Of a stretch of DNA of 64,000 nucleotides, positions 1 through 9,932 are shown one piece after another. The position numbers and the translations under genes were made by a program. The stretch comes from Arbacia lixula (lineage: Eukaryota; Echinodermata; Echinoidea; Arbacioida; Arbaciidae). The first letter of the stretch is position 1. Every line of letters starts with the position of its first letter. The notes below the pieces were generated by a model, which was not told where the DNA came from, ran no database searches, and saw nothing but the letters and a program-made list of their open reading frames with translations. The stretch spans positions 11,203,465-11,267,464 of the forward strand of contig OZ022589.1 of the NCBI GenBank assembly GCA_963669155.1. Direction: 5' to 3'.

Positions 1-95
1 AAAGAGCAATTTATAGAATCATACAGCACACAACATGTGGTAGAGCACCTCACACTTAATTTCAGGTGAAGTATCCCTTTAACTTCTTAAACTGT
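1..95. repeat. Partial foldback element K (one arm)
   Basis: The bases around ACAACATGTGGTAGAGCACC and TTTCAGGTGAAGTATCCCTT match one arm of the larger palindromic element at 2087-3668. The element is cut by the window edge. Confidence 0.6.
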
Positions 96-254
96 AATAT
101 TTTATTTTTTCGTCTTTTTTTTTTACCATCAAAAGCTAAAAGCTCTCTAAATGCGATTACTTGAAAAGAATTTATGCCTTATCACTGTCCTGGGTTGTAC
201 TAACATGAGATGAAGATGGGACGAAACTATTCAGTACATTGCCAAATATCACAA

Positions 255-560
255 AGCAAATTTGTGACCTGTGACTGAAGATCTCAAGGTCCCAGGTTCA
301 AGCCCACCCGTAACATTTAAGTCCTTGAACAAAGTACTTAATCCACATTGCTGCTCTCCACCCAGGTGTGTAATTAGGTCCCCGGTAGGAACAGAATGAT
401 GCGCCCTACTGGCTGCCATGGTGCTAAAATGATCCCTTGGGATTGGACAGGTATCACAAATACTTGCAATGATTCAATGACCGGGGTAATGATATCGTAA
501 AATGCTTAGAGATGAGATGATCATAAGGCACGCTATATAAGTACTGAATATCATTACCAG
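255..560 (+). mobile_element. tRNA-derived SINE-like element
   Basis: A RNA polymerase III B-box-like GGTTCAAGCCC sits at about 296-306 after a tRNA-like leader. A ~200-bp body follows, and the 3' end reads CGCTATATAAGTACTGAATA then TCATTAC. A tRNA-like head with a body ending in a short AT-rich tail is the usual SINE layout. I could not delimit target duplications, and the family name is unknown to me. Confidence 0.55.
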
Positions 561-696
561 TAGTATAATTGCCACATATCACATTACCCAACGAGGTGAC
601 ATTTTTGTACTCCGTAGTACATGTAAATGTAAATGATTCAAATACATTTTTAACATCCTCGCCCCACCCCGCTCCTCACTGATATTACCGTCCCAG

Positions 697-820
697 GTCA
701 CAGCGACATGGAGTCCACGCTGCGCGTCTCCCTGGCTGACTTGCTGACTGCGGACCAGAGAGGGCGCTGGTGGATTGTGGGGTCTGCCTGGAGTGGTCAC
801 GGTCCCACACGGGATCCAAG
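697..820 (+). CDS. nom1: NOM1 exon: linker between MIF4G and MA3 domains
   Basis: Acceptor CCCAG at 692-696. The exon opens with two bases of a split codon and encodes STLRVSLADLLTADQRGRWW followed by IVGSAWSG, the hallmark block that precedes MA3 in NOM1. The donor is taken as AAG|GTGTGG at 821. It is not a strong site, but it leaves two bases that complete a Ser codon with the next exon, so the phase fits. Another donor a few bases upstream is possible and would change only a few poorly conserved residues. No earlier NOM1 exon is recognisable in 1-696. Confidence 0.85.
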
Positions 821-3800
821 GTGTGGTCCCGCTAGATTGATCTTGACACTATTGATACTGATCATGAATTGTCCCATGTCAATCACAGCATGATTTATTG
901 TCTATGGGACTAAGAAGTCTTAGCTTACATGGAGTGGAAGGAGGGGGAAGGGGTGGAGGGGGGGGGGGGGGGGTATCTGCCATTTTGCCTGATAAACGTT
1001 CTCTCTATACTGCTGTTTATTGTATATAAAATGTGACATATTCACTCAAGACTCCACAATTATGCATAAGAAATTTGGAGCCTCATTTCACTCATTCTTG
1101 TGTGTGTTGATACCACGGCCCCGTTGCATAAAACTTTAATAGTAACTCTGTCATCAGTGGTAACTACCCTGGTAACATCACTCAACAGCCAATCAAATCC
1201 AAGGTTTCCATAGAGGTTGACATTGGAAGCAGAGTTACCATCAATGGTAAGTTTTATGCAACAGGGCCGTGTCTTTGTCAAGTGGACATTTTATTCCCTG
1301 ATAATTCCAGAACTTTTACTCCATACATGTACATATTCTATAATACACACACAATTTATGAGCCAGGTTATACATTTGATGACAGCCCGCATGACCACAA
1401 CTAAGATTGGAGGGAAAAAGAGTGGAATTAAGATGATCAACTACAGTATCCATCCTCTAACACATAGGTGAAACAACATTTGATTCCTGCCTTGTGCACA
1501 TGTGTACTTACTTGTTCATTGTTGCAGTAAGAGTTCTTCCAGTGAGGCTCCATCGTCCGCCAATCTCAGCATGAATGATGAGACAAGCGAGAAGATTATG
1601 CAGTTGTCACGGCAACAGAGGATGAACACGGACATCAGGCGCACCATCTTCAGCATCATAATGACAGCTGAGGTAGGGAGGAAGGGATCCCAGGCATTAC
1701 AATTCTTGTGGTCCGTTAGCAACGATATATTCTCACAGAGTTCTTACCCATGTCTTTAGGCGGGAATTTTTAAACATGCTCAATTTTTTTGGAGACTTTT
1801 TCCAGTAGTTAGCAGGTCTCAAAGATGCTCCACGATGTGTCCACAACATTACAGAGACTAACATTGTCCATGAATGGGGGGATGTCCCCACGACCTGCTT
1901 AAGACCAAGGAGACTGAGGAGAAAAAAACTAGGCAAATTTGTAGATCTGTTAATATATATAGACAGGAAAAATTTACGGCGATGGCGCCTTAGTGAGAAC
2001 GCAGGCCATTTTCCAGGTCTCGTGAGTTGCAGCAATTGCCATGACTGATTAGTCATGGCCATGTGTCCGTTAGTGAGGTAGGCCCGTAAAGGAACAGTTC
2101 ACCCTGAAGATAAGCTGGTTTCAATAAAAGCAGACACATGAAAGAAGCATATTAGTGAAGGTTTGACAAAATTCGGTCAAAGATAAAAAAAGTTATTAGA
2201 TTTTGAAATTTCAATTTTGTGATGTCTCGTGTGAGGTGCTCTCCCATACATGCATGTTGTGTATAGTAAAATTACAGAAATTATTTCTCTTTTTCTGTTT
2301 TTGACAACATAATTATTTTTTTGACTGGTATGTATGTACAAATGTGTTTCTTATGATGTATCAAATGCACAGGTACAAGTATGCATATTTTTTTTTTGAA
2401 AATGCACATTTTCAAAAGAAAATTGTACACAACACATGGGAGAGCACCTCGCACATGACGTCACAAAATCAAAACTTTAAGAGATCATAACTTTCTTACC
2501 CTTCATTGATATGTTTCTTTCATGTGCCTGCTTTTATTGTCTCGCCCACCGGAGGTGAAGGCGAGACTAAGGGATCCAAATGGCGTCCGTCCGTCGTCCG
2601 TCCGTCGTCCGTCGTCCGTCCGTCGTCCGTCGTCCGTCACAAATGTTAAAGTTTACCTGCAAGACTCTCTTATGATCCATAACTTGGCAACTGTTACAGC
2701 AATGGCAGCCACACTTGGTTGATAGATGCACTGGGGATACCTTCATGTTATGGTACCGTTGGAGGTCACAGGATAAGGTCAAAGGTCATTTGAGGTCATA
2801 CGTTAAAGTTTACCTGCAAGACTCTCTTTTGACAAATAACTTCACATGGGTTGCTTGGATTACAACCTAACTTGGGTCATAGATGCACTGGGGGTACCTT
2901 CATGTTATAGTACCGTTGGAGGTCACAGGATAAGGTCAAAGGTCATTTGAGGTCATACGTTAAAGTTTACCTGCAAGACTCTCTTTTGACAAATAACTTC
3001 ACATGGGTTGCTTGGATTACAACCTAACTTGGGTCATAGATGCACTGGGGGTACCTTCATGTTATAGTACCGTTGGAGGTCACAGGATAAGGTCAAAGGT
3101 CATTTGAGGTCATACGTTAAAGTTTACCTGCAAGACTCTCTTTTGACAAATAACTTCACATGGGTTGCTTGGATTACAACCTAACTTGGGTCATAGATGC
3201 ACTGGGGGTACCTTCATGTTATGGTGCTGTTGGAGGTCACAGGAAAAGGTCAAATGTCATTTGAGGTCATACGTTAAAGTGTACCTGCAAGACTCTCTTT
3301 TGACAAATAACTTCACATAGGTTGCTTGGATTACAACCTAACTTGGGTCATAGATGCACTGGGGGTACCTTCATGTTATGGTACCGTTGGAGGTCACAGG
3401 ATAAGGTCAAAGGTCATTTGAGGTCATACGTTAAAGTTTACCTGCAAGACTCTCTTTTGACAAATACATGTAACTTCACATAGGTTGCTTGGATTACAAC
3501 CTAACTTGGGTCATAGATGCACTGGGGGTACCTTCATGTTATGGTCAGCCAGGGATTTGCGTAGCAACGGAGATCGCGATATTTCTGGTTATTTTCGCAA
3601 GTGGGCGAGACACAATATTGCTAATGCCTTGTTGAAACAAAAATAATTTCAGGGTTAACTATCCCTTGAAGATACATAAACAGATAAAGAAAACCCTCAT
3701 ATACACCTCACAAGCCATCAGCTTTCTGGTGATGCCTTATATTCATTGTTCATGAAAGTTGTTTATTCTTGTTTGTTAAATGAATAAAATAGAATTGAAT

Positions 3801-6800
3801 TGAATTGAAAACAATTGAGCACAGATGTTGTCTTTCCCCTCGTGCAGGACTTCACAGATGCCTTTGAGAAGTTGGTGCGTCTTGGCCAGAAGGGAGGGAG
3901 GGACAGGGAGGTGGTCCACGTAACCCTGGACTGCTGCCAGCAGGAGAAGGCTTACAACCCGTACTATGCTCATCTTGCCTCAAGGCTCTGCCAGTTTGAC
4001 CGCAAATTCAGGGTAAGAGAGGGGGAGAGTGGGAGTTGGATGTTCCGTTTGTTTCTCCAATTGGCTAATCACATATTTCATGCAATCATGGTACTAAGAG
4101 GGTTACTATGTTTAGGATGGATATTCGGTTTGTTTCTCTGTAGATGGCCTTTCAGTTTGCCTTCTGGGACAAGATTCGGCTCCTGGAGGAGCTGACCCCA
4201 TCCTGCTCCAGCAACCTGGCCCTCCTCCTGTGTCACCTGATTGTCACCAAGGCTCTCCCCCTCTCCGTTCTCAAGGTACTCCTCTCTTTGGTTGTCTGTT
4301 TGTGTGTGTGTGTGTGTGTGTGTGTCTCTTCCTCTCTCTCTTTATTTCTGTCACCCGCACTCTTGGTGCCTATTCCTTTCATCTCTTCTCCTCCCATGTC
4401 ATCTCAACTAAGGCTCTCCCACTCTCCGTTCACAAGGTACTCCTCCACTCTTCGTCAGTTTGTCTGTGTGTATGTGTGTGTGTGTGTGTGGGGGGGTGTA
4501 TTCATGTATGTCTCTCCCTCTCGCTCTTTATTTCTGTACCCGCACTCTTGCTGCCTATTCCTTTCATCTGTTGTTTTTATCCTTCTCCGTCTCTCCTCCT
4601 ATCTCATCTCATCCTAGGCTCTCCCTCTCTCCGTTCACAAGGTACTCATCCACTCTTTGTCGGTTTGTCTGTGTGTGTGTGTGTGGGGGGGATGTATTCA
4701 TGTATGTCTCTCCCTCTCGCTCTTTATTTCTGTACCCGCACTCTTGGTGCCTATTCCTTTCATCTGTTGTTTTTATCCTTCTCCGTCTCTCCTTCTATCT
4801 CATCTCACCCAAGGCTCTCCCCCTCTCCGTTCACAAGGTACTCATCCACTCTTCGTCGGTTTGTCTGTGTGTATGTGTGTGTGTGTGTGTGGGGGGGGGG
4901 GGGGGGTTGTATTCATGTATGTCTCTACCTCTCTCTCTTTATTTCTGTCACCCGCACTCTTGGTGCCTTTTCCTTGCATCTTTTGTTTTTATCCTTCTCC
5001 GTCTCTCCTCCTATCTCATCTCAACGAAGGCTCTCCCCCTCTCCGTTCCCAAGGTACTCCTCCACTATTTGTCGATTTGTCTGTGTGTGTGTGTGTGTGG
5101 GTGTATGTATGTCTCTTCCTCTCTCTCTTTTTTTCTGTCACCCGCACTCTTGCTGCCTTTTCCTTTCATCTTTTGTTTTCATCCTTCTCCATCTCTCCTC
5201 CCATCTCATCTCAACGAAGGCTCTCCCCCTCTCTGTTCACAAGGTACCCATCCACTCTTTGTTGGTTTGTTTGTGTGTGTGTGTGTTGTATGTCTCTTCC
5301 TCTCTCTCTTCATTTCTGTCACCCGCGCTCTTGGTGCCTATTTCTTTCATCTTTTTTTTTATCCTTCTCCGTCTCTCCTCCTATCTCATCTCCACTAAGG
5401 TTCTCCCCCTCTCCATTCACAAGGTACTCATCCACTCTTTGTCGGTTTGTCTGTGTGTGTGTGTGTGTGGGGGGGGGGGGGTGTATTCATGTATGTCTCT
5501 CCCTCTCTCTCTTTATTTCTGTTACCCGCACTCTTGGTGCCTATTCCTTTCATCTTTTGTTTTTATCCTTCTCCGTTTCTCCTATCTCATCTCAACCAAG
5601 GTTCTCCCTCTCTCCATTCACAAGGTACTCATCCACTCTTTGTCGGTTTGTCTGTGTGTGTGTGTGTGTGTGTGGGGGGGGGGTGTATTCATGTATGTCT
5701 CTCCCTCTCTCTCTTTATTTCTTTCACCCGCCCTCTTGCTGTCTATTCCTTTCATCTTTTGTTTATATCCCTCTCTGTCTCTCCTTCTATCTCATCTCAA
5801 CCAAGGTTCTCCCCTTTCCTTTCTCAAGGTACTCTCTCTCTTCCTCCTTCATTGTCCGTGTGTGCATGTCTATCTCTCTGTCTATTTATTTCAGTCTCCT
5901 TCACTCTTGCTCTTTATTTCTCCCTTCTTTTTGGTTTCTTTACCCTGCCTCTCCTCCTGTCTTGCCTCATCCTCACCAAGACTCTCACCCTCTCAGTTCT
6001 CAAGGTATTCTTTTTTTCTGGCTGTCTTTCTCCCCATCGCTCTCTTTCCATTTTTCTCTCACTCGTTCTTTTCATCTTTCCCTTCTCTCCTTGTTTTCTT
6101 TTTTCTCTATATCTACAGAACTGCCAAGTCTCCCTGATTTTGCAGGAGACTCCCTGAAAGTAGACTAATAGTACTGCATTGGATGTCATATCATCACCTG
6201 GCGGGCATTTCATGAAAGTTCTCAGTGCTGAATAAATAATCAGTGCCAACAATTTCAGTGAAATCCTTGGTTTTGATTGGCTGGGAGGCACTAGCCTCTG
6301 ACTGTTACTATGGTAACTGTCGGAGAAAGACAACTTGTCACTGTTGACAACTTTCATTAAATGCCCAACTGATCTTCTAGATTATTGAAAGATAATTGTC
6401 ATATGCATTTGATAGACACCTCCCTGATTCTTTATGAAATTTCCCCAAATCTTCCTGATTGCTAAAATTGTTGGTAGCTCTGTCTATCTGTGTCCCTCTC
6501 ATCCATCTATCTATTCCCCCTATTTTGTCTCCCCTCCCCCTCTCTGTATCTTTCCTCCTCTGACCATCCTTAAGATACTTCTTCCCTCACTCAATCTTTG
6601 AATTCGTCACCCTCAGCTCTCACCCTTTGTCTCTCCTAGATCATCGAGTTTGCTGAGATCAACAAGCATGCCGTGAGGTTCCTCAGAACCCTGCTCTCAG
6701 ACCTCCTCCTGGAGAAACCGGACGATGTCATCGTCACTGTCTTTGGAGGGGTTGCAACGGTTGCCAAGTTGCGCATGCTAAGGGAGGGCCTGGGCCTCTT

Positions 6801-6966
6801 CATGCATCACTTCCTGCTCAAGGCCAGGAGCCGGAAGGCACTCAAGGGAAGAGGAGGAGGAGGAGGAGGAGGAGACAAAGAGGCGATGATCATGGACAAG
6901 CTGAGGATTAAGATTCAACTCGCAGAGTCAGCCATGCAGGGAGATGACGGACAAGTCAAATTATGA
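697..6966 (+). CDS. nom1: NOM1 (nucleolar MIF4G/MA3 protein), 3' five exons, partial gene
   Basis: Five exons (697-820, 1528-1672, 3848-4012, 4144-4275, 6640-6966) join in frame to 296 residues and a stop. The order matches the C-terminal third of NOM1/yeast Sgd1 as I know the family: a GRWWIVGSAWSG linker block, then QRMNTDIRRTIF opening the MA3 domain, then DCCQQEKAYNPYYAHLAS, FQFAFWDKIRLLEEL and a late MLREGLGLFMHHFLLKAR block. NOM1 is a nucleolar protein known to bind the helicase eIF4A3 and protein phosphatase 1 and to act in 18S rRNA/small-subunit maturation. The MIF4G domain and N-terminus must lie upstream of base 1. Introns are GT-AG; phases are 2, 0, 0, 0 between exons and all agree. 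The gene converges tail to tail with cobl. Odd points are the donor-bearing repeat array in its last intron and duplicated coding sequence in its 3' UTR. The family call is by recognition and is strong. Confidence 0.93.
821..1527 (+). other. NOM1 intron with G-run and MITE-A copy 1
   Basis: Non-coding. Holds a run of about 17 G near 957-973 and the palindromic element at 1117-1268; nothing else recognised. Confidence 0.7.
1117..1268. mobile_element. MITE-A foldback, copy 1
   Basis: Ends GGCCCCGTTGCATAAAACTT and AAGTTTTATGCAACAGGGCC are inverted repeats, and internal GGTAACT/AGTTACC blocks extend the palindrome. It is about 150 bp with no coding capacity. Further copies lie at 19450, 36923 and 42476. 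Confidence 0.85.
1528..1672 (+). CDS. nom1: NOM1 exon: start of MA3 domain
   Basis: Acceptor TTGTTGCAG ends at 1527 and the donor GAG|GTAGGG follows 1672. The exon encodes a Ser-rich spacer, then SEKIMQLSRQQRMNTDIRR and TIFSIIMTAE, which is helix 1 of the MA3 domain and nearly identical in pattern to vertebrate NOM1. It ends in phase 0. Confidence 0.92.
2087..3668. mobile_element. Foldback element K, interrupted by another element
   Basis: The left end GGAACAGTTCACCCTGAAG and the right end TTTCAGGGTTAACTATCCC are imperfect inverted repeats. The arms also share AAAAGCAGACACATG/CATGTGCCTGCTTTT and GAGGTGCTCTCCCA/GGGAGAGCACCTC. The right arm is split at about 2538 by the TGTCTCGCCCAC element, so K is the older insertion. 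It lies within a NOM1 intron. Nothing is recognised in 1673-2086 upstream of it. Confidence 0.75.
2538..3612. mobile_element. Non-autonomous DNA element with TGTCTCGCCCAC termini and internal 157-bp tandem repeats
   Basis: The ends TGTCTCGCCCAC and GTGGGCGAGACA are exact 12-base inverted repeats. Near the left end is a CGTC/CCGT-rich microsatellite (2582-2636). The core is six tandem copies of a 157-base unit: CTTCATGTTA starts at 2741, 2898, 3055, 3212, 3369 and 3532, the last step being 163 owing to a six-base insertion. No transposase is encoded. Target-site duplication is unclear. Confidence 0.85.
3848..4012 (+). CDS. nom1: NOM1 exon: MA3 domain core
   Basis: Acceptor CGTGCAG ends at 3847; donor AGG|GTAAGA after 4012. 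It is 55 codons, phase 0 at both ends. It encodes DFTDAFEKLVRLGQK, REVVHVTLDCCQQEKAYNP and YYAHLASRLCQFDRKFR, the central MA3 helices. The Cys-Cys-x-Gln-Glu-Lys-x-Tyr-Asn-Pro string is diagnostic for NOM1. Confidence 0.95.
4144..4275 (+). CDS. nom1: NOM1 exon: MA3 domain end, source of the intron repeat
   Basis: Acceptor TTTCTCTGTAG ends at 4143; donor CTCAAG|GTACTC after 4275. It is 44 codons, phase 0 at both ends, encoding MAFQFAFWDKIRLLEEL and ending TKALPLSVLK, like the KTKSLSLSILK of vertebrate NOM1. The last ~30 coding bases and the donor are the part that recurs in the tandem array in the following intron. Reading on into the intron stays open only to a stop at 4615-4617. Only the first donor therefore gives a normal protein. 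Confidence 0.95.
4240..6010 (+). repeat. Tandem array of ~200-bp units carrying a NOM1 exon end and 5' splice site
   Basis: Each unit contains a stretch resembling the last ~30 bases of the preceding exon followed by AAGGTACTC. It then has a GT-repeat (often running into 7-13 G), a TGTATTCATGTATGTCTCTC block, CT-rich spacers and a CATCTCAACCAAGG lead-in. Besides the real donor after 4275, donor-like junctions fall after 4436, 4641, 4837, 5053, 5243, 5423, 5624, 5828 and 6004, spaced 161-216 bases. Outer copies keep TTCTCAAG like the true exon, while six of the seven inner ones read TTCACAAG, which suggests homogenisation of the middle. Long Ser/Leu/Cys-rich frames here come from the repeats and are not proteins. 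Confidence 0.93.
6203..6366. mobile_element. MITE-E foldback element
   Basis: GGGCATTTCATGAAAGTT at the left and AACTTTCATTAAATGCCC at the right form near-perfect inverted repeats. It is about 165 bp and non-coding, inserted in the last NOM1 intron just after the tandem array. Confidence 0.8.
6640..6966 (+). CDS. nom1: NOM1 terminal coding exon
   Basis: The strong acceptor TTTGTCTCTCCTAG ends at 6639. The exon opens IIEFAEINKHAVRFLRTLLS, matching the VVEFSELDKPRVRFLR pattern of NOM1. It continues through MLREGLGLFMHHFLLKARSR, a GGA-repeat-encoded run of seven glycines that looks like local expansion, and ends LAESAMQGDDGQVKL with TGA at 6964-6966. The last ~80 bases recur twice in the 3' UTR. 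Confidence 0.94.
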   Translation: MIEFAEINKHAVRFLRTLLSDLLLEKPDDVIVTVFGGVATVAKLRMLREGLGLFMHHFLLKARSRKALKGRGGGGGGGDKEAMIMDKLRIKIQLAESAMQGDDGQVKL

Positions 6967-7450
6967 GTGAAAACTTTGTCAGATGAAGGGGATAGGGAAA
7001 GGGAGGAGAGAAGAGATTATGGACAAACTGGGAGTGAGGATTCTTAAGTTTGAGGTAATCAAGGATGGAGATGAAGGGGAGATGGAGGAAAAAGAAGAGA
7101 AGGAGGAGAAAGAAGAAGAGGTGATAAGCTAAGAGTGAAGATTCAACTCACAGAGTCAGCCATGCACGCTGATGAATAACATGTCAAGTTATGCGAGGAA
7201 ACTTTGTCAGTCTTAAGTTTAAGGATATCAAAGATATGGAGATAAAAGGAATAGGGAAAGGGAGGAGAGACCAGATTAAGGACAAACTGAGAGTGAGGAT
7301 TCTTGAGTTTAAGGAGATCAACGATGGAGATGAAGAGGAGATGGAGGAGAAGGAAGAGAAGCGGCAATGATCATGGACAAGCTAAGAATTAAGATTCAAC
7401 TAGCAGAGTCAGCCATATACGGTGATGAATGACAGGTTCAATTATGAGAC
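6884..7450 (+). repeat. Three tandem copies of the NOM1 C-terminal coding end, two in the 3' UTR
   Basis: The block reading GATTAAGATTCAACTCGCAG then AGTCAGCCATG, which encodes the last residues of NOM1, recurs at about 7128-7200 and 7367-7447. The shared AGAGTCAGCCAT starts at 6924, 7152 and 7405. The purine-rich sequence between copies (GGATAGGGAAAGGGAGGAGAG, and an AGTGAGGATTCTT block) is also repeated, so the unit is 228-253 bases. The two downstream copies lie after the stop codon and are presumably untranslated. Confidence 0.88.
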
Positions 7451-7484
7451 AATTCTGTCCTGTTATCAGTAGATCTAAAGCATC

Positions 7485-8199
7485 TTAACCCTAAAATGGC
7501 CAGGGGGGAGTTGAATCAAACCCCCCCCCCCCCCCTTCGACGTTTCGTGCAATAATGCCGCAACGCAAGAACGACTCATCGTGACACTTCTTGACTTTTT
7601 TCTTTCAAGTCTTGTGCATCTTTTGAGACCAAATTCGCGACATCCATGCATACCATTAAGGAGCCACGCCCGTTTTCGTAACGCATGTCATCCCAAAACG
7701 TGCACAATTTTGCAATTTTGTGTGCATTTCCTATGGAAAACTGTGCTCGTTCATAAAACTCATAAAAGCCTAATTATTTTTCCAATTTGACAATTTTGAT
7801 TGATTAATTTGATGCTGAAAAGTGGTCAGTGACAATTTTCAAAATTCCAAAAACAATCAAATTCATAAGAATTAAAATGAATTTTCAGTTTTTTTGATGG
7901 CCAATTGTTAAACATATTATAACAGATATACAAACGAAATATGAGACTCTAAATGTTTTTATTTAGTGTTTTACATAATTGTGGGCTAAATTTGCATAAT
8001 TCATTAATTACAATTATTAATGAACAATTTTGAAAAATATAACAAAATAATCTTGTAGATTATGACACAGGTATTTTGCGTGCCAAATTTTGTCGCAATC
8101 GCTCTACCGATGGCTGAGATCTCTTGAATCAACCCCCCCCCCCCCCCCCCCACCCCCGGCCACAGAACAGTCCAAAAAGCCCGGCCTGATCAGGGTTAA
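7485..8199. mobile_element. TIR element J with TTAACCCT ends
   Basis: The left end TTAACCCTAAAATGGCCAGG and the right end CCGGCCTGATCAGGGTTAA are inverted repeats, each followed inward by a long C or G run next to TGAATCAA. The ~715-bp interior is AT-rich with no supported reading frame. It looks like a non-autonomous DNA transposon just downstream of the NOM1 3' UTR repeats. Confidence 0.7.
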
Positions 8200-8399
8200 C
8201 TTGAAATCAAGTGGAAACAAAAAAAGAAGTGCCTGATAGTAGGGCAGCATATTGTATAAATTGGATTTGATTTTATCTGAAGAAAGTACTTGACATGCAA
8301 ACACACATTTTGAAGCATGTTCAGTTTGTATTGAATCATGGAACATTTGTTTTGAAATTTACTTGTACGAAATAAGTTCTTTTTCGAGACAAATATGTA

Positions 8400-8665
8400 T
8401 ATATATATCATGTATGAATAAAAGTGAAAGTTTATTCATATATTCCATGGATTGTGTTAGTGTATATATTCATTTGGGTCATGAAATGAAGAATGTTTCA
8501 AGGTCACTGCCATTTTCAGGGGGAAGAAAACCATGTGAAAACATTATCACCGCCATTATCATTTATACCACTAGATACATCATTACCTATCATGGAATTC
8601 CATCACCACCATTCTCTATTACATGTATGATCACCTCCATCAACACAACCACCACCATTGAACAG
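8400..8665. other. Unassigned AT-rich spacer with ATCACC-like triplets
   Basis: No gene is seen. CATCACCACCATT-type degenerate trinucleotides occur here and again at 9590-9720. An AATAAA at about 8416 could serve as a NOM1 polyadenylation signal, but this cannot be shown. Confidence 0.35.
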
Positions 8666-8986
8666 CATATACTGTACTGAGAAGACAAAAAGGCCTTCAA
8701 AAGGTGATTGTAAGCAATCTTCTTGCCAATGGTCTTAAATTCATGTACTGTCTATTTTAGAAACTTGCTGAAAGTTATTTGCCCTCAAATGATCTACATT
8801 TGAAGTAATTAGTGAATCCAAATCCTGAAATTGTTCAGCCCGAACATATTGAGGATTTGTGATTTAATGGCTTTTCACTTCAAATGTGGATCAATGTGGC
8901 TCAATACATGAATTCAAGACCATTGGCAAGAAGATTGCTCATGATCACCCTTTTGAAGGCTTTTTTGTCTTCCCAGTACAGTATAT
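8666..8986. mobile_element. Foldback element F, copy 1
   Basis: The arms start ACTGTACTGAGAAGACAAAA and end TTTTTTGTCTTCCCAGTACA. Inner parts such as CAATCTTCTTGCCAATGGTC and its complement also pair, so almost the whole ~320 bp folds back. It is non-coding. Other copies lie at 54098 and, as one arm only, at 63515. Confidence 0.85.
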
Positions 8987-9762
8987 GCCCTCTAAGATCA
9001 CCAACATGGTCTGATACTAGGTGTAAAAGAACACTTTTGAAAAATGATTGGAAATACATTACGACTCGAATCGAGCTGAAATTGATACATCATAAAGTCA
9101 AAGGATGTCAATTTTTTTCGAAGCAGGTTTCGCGACATTTCAACCATTATCATTCCTGTAAAAATATTTGGAAAATTTAATGAGATTTCCACTTTCCGAC
9201 AAATTTTGACCTAAATATTTGTGTGTATCAAATAATCGATTCCGACCACAACAATGAGCATTGTGTATCACACCTGATAGCAACTGCCATCACAGTATCA
9301 TTAAGAATGTATGATGTTTCTGGCAGAAAAGAAGTTGTGGGTTTTCACATTAGCCATTGTGTTCTAAATTAGTTATCTGATACATATGTTTAGATCCAAT
9401 TTTGTCTTTAGTGAAAGTGAAAAAAAAGTGAAAGTGAAAATCTTATTAAATATTCACAGGATAATTACAAGAAAAGTAATTGATGGAATCTCACAAAACT
9501 TGCTTCGAAAATTTTTTACCCTCATCTTTATGTTGTGTCAATTTCAACTTGATTCGAGGTATAACTTATCTCAAGTTTTTACACTTAGTATGATCATCTT
9601 TATCACCATTTTCACTGTCATAATCTCACCACCACCATTTTTCTTACACGACCAGTACCATCATCACCACCATGTTCACACCATGGATACCATCATCAAT
9701 TATCATCACCACCATATTTGCTCAGTCACAGAGTTAGGAGGAAACCTAAGCAAAAGTCCTGG

Positions 9763-9931
9763 GGGGTGTTTCACCAAGCTGTTCGTAAGTTACAAACGAC
9801 TGGTGATCCCTTCTTGTGCTAAATCAGATTCTCTATGAACAAAGTGTGGTACCGCATTTAGCACAAGAAGGGATAACCAGTCATTCGTAAAGTCGTTTGT
9901 AATTTACGAACAGCTTGGTGAAACACCCTCC
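9763..9931. mobile_element. MITE-C foldback element
   Basis: GGGTGTTTCACCAAGCTGTT and AACAGCTTGGTGAAACACCC are perfect inverted repeats. The inner TTAGCACAAGAAGGGAT and its complement extend the hairpin. It is about 169 bp and abuts MITE-D. Confidence 0.88.
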
Positions 9932-9932
9932 T

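Noticed and set aside
4230-6168. Several long plus-strand open frames, one of about 635 codons, rich in Ser, Leu, Cys and Val
   Set aside because: They follow the CT/GT tandem array, exist in three frames at once and lack any domain. They are by-products of the repeat within a NOM1 intron.
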